From Halorubrum rubrum (GTDB taxonomy: Archaea > Halobacteriota > Halobacteria > Halobacteriales > Haloferacaceae): DNA of 64,000 nt. The notes under the pieces are model-generated. The model was not told where the DNA came from. It ran no database searches and saw nothing but the letters and a program-made list of their open reading frames with translations. The position numbers and the translations under genes were made by a program. The stretch spans positions 62,001 to 126,000 of the forward strand of contig NZ_JANHDM010000012.1 of NCBI RefSeq assembly GCF_024494685.1. The letters run 5' to 3'. Positions 62,607-64,000 of the stretch are shown here, piece after piece (the stretch's first letter is position 1; the number at the start of each line of letters is the position of its first letter).

Positions 62607-62971
62607 GCGGCTCTATTTATTCGATCCTCGATAGAAGAGAGATATTTCCAAAACTAGTTCTTTTGTGACCCTCTTAGCCACTATCCGAAGTGGAACGATG
62701 GTGGGCGATTAACGAAACACTCGGCCTAGTATCCATGCGATTCCGTTCGCCACGGAACAGAACAGAAAGAGGCCGATGGCTCTGTTGAAATCCTCTTCTT
62801 CAGATATGTTCTCACCTGAAACAGCCGGTCGATGAAAGCTGCCTATTGACCACCAAGGGTTCTACCAGTTCAAAGGGATGTTTCAGTGATCGTGCGAGAT
62901 ACACAGCGCGAATCTCCCATTGCGATTCTATCAGCAGATGTAACGTGTTCGAATCGCAGGTCGCCCGCAAT
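62607..62971. other. Intergenic stretch with a possible insertion-sequence end
   Basis: 365 bases, AT-rich, no intact gene. GGCTCTGTTGAAATCC at 62778-62793 looks like the terminal inverted repeat style of IS6-type elements in haloarchaea (from memory), and the minus strand nearby has two abutting frame fragments (IRAVYLARSLKHPFELVEPL and AAFIDRLFQVRTYLKKR) that could be a frameshifted transposase end. Not proven. Confidence 0.35.
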
Positions 62972-64000
62972 TCACCATTCTGCAGGCGGTTCGACGGGCA
63001 GCAAGCCTCTGCCGACGAGCACTCGTTGCCCGAAGGGCGAAGACAACAGTTCGAGGAATGCCTGCTCACGGGCATCAGGCTCGTCAAGCGTGTACAAGTA
63101 GACGTCGTCCGTCAGTGGGTACCCCTCCTCGTACACGCTCACACGGTCACCGTCAACGGTCACGTCCAGAATCCGGACATCCCGCTCGCGGGCAAGCCTG
63201 ACGCCGGATGCCTGGACCACTCCAAGCGCGTTGTCGTGTTCAGCTGCAGCTGATACTAACTGGGAGGCTTGTCCGGCCCGATAATCAAGCGCTGAAGGGG
63301 TGGAGTTGCCGGCGAAGAAAAAGTTCTCGTAAGCGGTATTGGTGCTGCTGGTGACCCCGGGTCCGAGAAAGAGAAACGGTTCCACGTCGGGACCTCCCAG
63401 AGTTCGCCAATTTGTGATATCGCCCGTGTACAACCGACGAATCTCCCCCGGTGTAAGAGAACCGAGGCCCGATTCCGCGAGGGCGGGTGAAACGATGAAT
63501 GCCCAGCCGTCTCGGGCGACCAACTCTCGAACGACGGCGTCAGCTCGATCGCCGAGGTACTCCGTCGGTTCCGGTTTGGCCCTCGTTGAGCCAAGTCCTG
63601 CCACGTCGACTGTTCCGTCAACGAGCGCCTTGCCGGCCCGCTCTCGTTTCGAGAGTGTGGTCGCAACGTGGAACGGTGGATTAGATCGACCGCCTGAGGG
63701 TGCTACCTCTTCCCCGGCAGTAAAGTGGTCCGCGAGTCGTTCGTCGAAACGTGGGCGGGCCCCCATCTGCGTCCAGACGAGACGGTCGGCCGTCGGAGAT
63801 GGATTCGCATTCCACAGACCGGCTCCAAGCTGGACAGCTTCCGATAGGGCCCCCGTGGTCGCAATCGTAACTGGCCCTGTTCTCGCAGAGTGATCGTTGG
63901 GACAACTTGGGTTTGCCGGTCTGGTCTCGCGGTTCGGTGTCTGTGTTTCTGTCGGGGTGTCATCATCAGCATCCACCACGCCAGCGTGCAACGAACACCC
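62972..64000 (-). CDS. PstS-like phosphate-type substrate-binding lipoprotein (partial, start outside window)
   Basis: The frame stays open to the right edge, where the codons read G-C-SLHAGVVDADDDT: the Cys is the expected lipobox residue, so the signal peptide is just off the window. About 340 residues are visible: VTIATTGALSEAVQLGAGLW, DVAGLGSTRAKPEPTEYLGD, VARDGWAFIVSP, SLTPGEIRRLYTGDITNWRT and NTAYENFFF are typical of PstS/PBP-like domains. Ends RGLLPVEPPAEW. Likely binds phosphate or a similar oxyanion at the cell surface; pst permease genes, if any, lie to the right or elsewhere. Confidence 0.85.
   Translation of the reverse strand, partial: GCSLHAGVVDADDDTPTETQTPNRETRPANPSCPNDHSARTGPVTIATTGALSEAVQLGAGLWNANPSPTADRLVWTQMGARPRFDERLADHFTAGEEVAPSGGRSNPPFHVATTLSKRERAGKALVDGTVDVAGLGSTRAKPEPTEYLGDRADAVVRELVARDGWAFIVSPALAESGLGSLTPGEIRRLYTGDITNWRTLGGPDVEPFLFLGPGVTSSTNTAYENFFFAGNSTPSALDYRAGQASQLVSAAAEHDNALGVVQASGVRLARERDVRILDVTVDGDRVSVYEEGYPLTDDVYLYTLDEPDAREQAFLELLSSPFGQRVLVGRGLLPVEPPAEW

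Noticed and set aside
1-64000. CRISPR arrays, tRNA or rRNA genes
   Set aside because: No regularly spaced repeats and no cloverleaf or rRNA-like stretches were seen; a covariance-model scan would be needed to exclude an odd tRNA.

Overview
The window is a stretch of haloarchaeal chromosome (class Halobacteria; a Halorubrum-like member of Haloferacales is my inference, not proven). Evidence: very high GC with G/C third positions, strongly acidic proteins, archaeal-type TATA boxes about 25-35 bases before ATG or GTG starts with no leader, Tat-type signal peptides, archaeal forms of S-adenosylmethionine synthetase, nascent-chain complex protein and phosphopantoate-beta-alanine ligase, and several Halobacteria-restricted families (DUF357, TbsP-like, DUF5797, DUF63, J-domain ferredoxin). 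I saw no rRNA, tRNA, CRISPR array or replication origin.

Layout. 1-14.7 kb: housekeeping and small genes (M20 peptidase, DUF357, pirin, Rid protein, sensor kinase, S-adenosylmethionine synthetase, aminotransferase, amidohydrolase, TbsP-like regulator, nac-trmI pair, creatininase-type hydrolase, HhH protein). 14.7-25 kb: formaldehyde dehydrogenase, GDPD phosphodiesterase, CobW GTPase, J-domain ferredoxin, a degenerate DHH/OB protein, a pilin, and an oxidoreductase/isomerase pair. 25-37 kb: PspA, thiL, active-type DHH nuclease, DUF106-adk, AN1-rhomboid/endonuclease V pair, msrA, ribH, aminotransferase, gatC-gatA-DUF5797. 37-50 kb: a metal ABC importer with a palindrome in its upstream region, yhbY-mscS, then a potassium/osmotic block (trkA, two trkH, two Usp proteins, a two-TM channel with double RCK domains). 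50-56 kb: Tat-exported protein, Lrp regulator, DUF63, aldo/keto reductase, C45 hydrolase, second Rid protein.

56.4-64 kb is different: more AT-rich, with broken genes. It opens with a tight three-gene cassette (TIM-barrel PEP-hydrolase-like, cupin, UPF0261) that is the split counterpart of the plant Tm-1 protein plus a cupin, with its own AT-rich promoter and hairpin terminator. After it come a decapitated EamA transporter cut by an IS200/IS605-type (TnpB) remnant carrying paired hairpins, a 649-residue flavin/Fe-S oxidoreductase, a fragment of a metallophosphoesterase, a possible IS end, and a PstS-like lipoprotein that runs off the right edge. Best candidates for something new: the Tm-1-like/cupin cassette, the TnpB scar, the palindrome at 40291-40306, the duplicated promoter at 49591-49646 and the repeat-rich formaldehyde dehydrogenase promoter.
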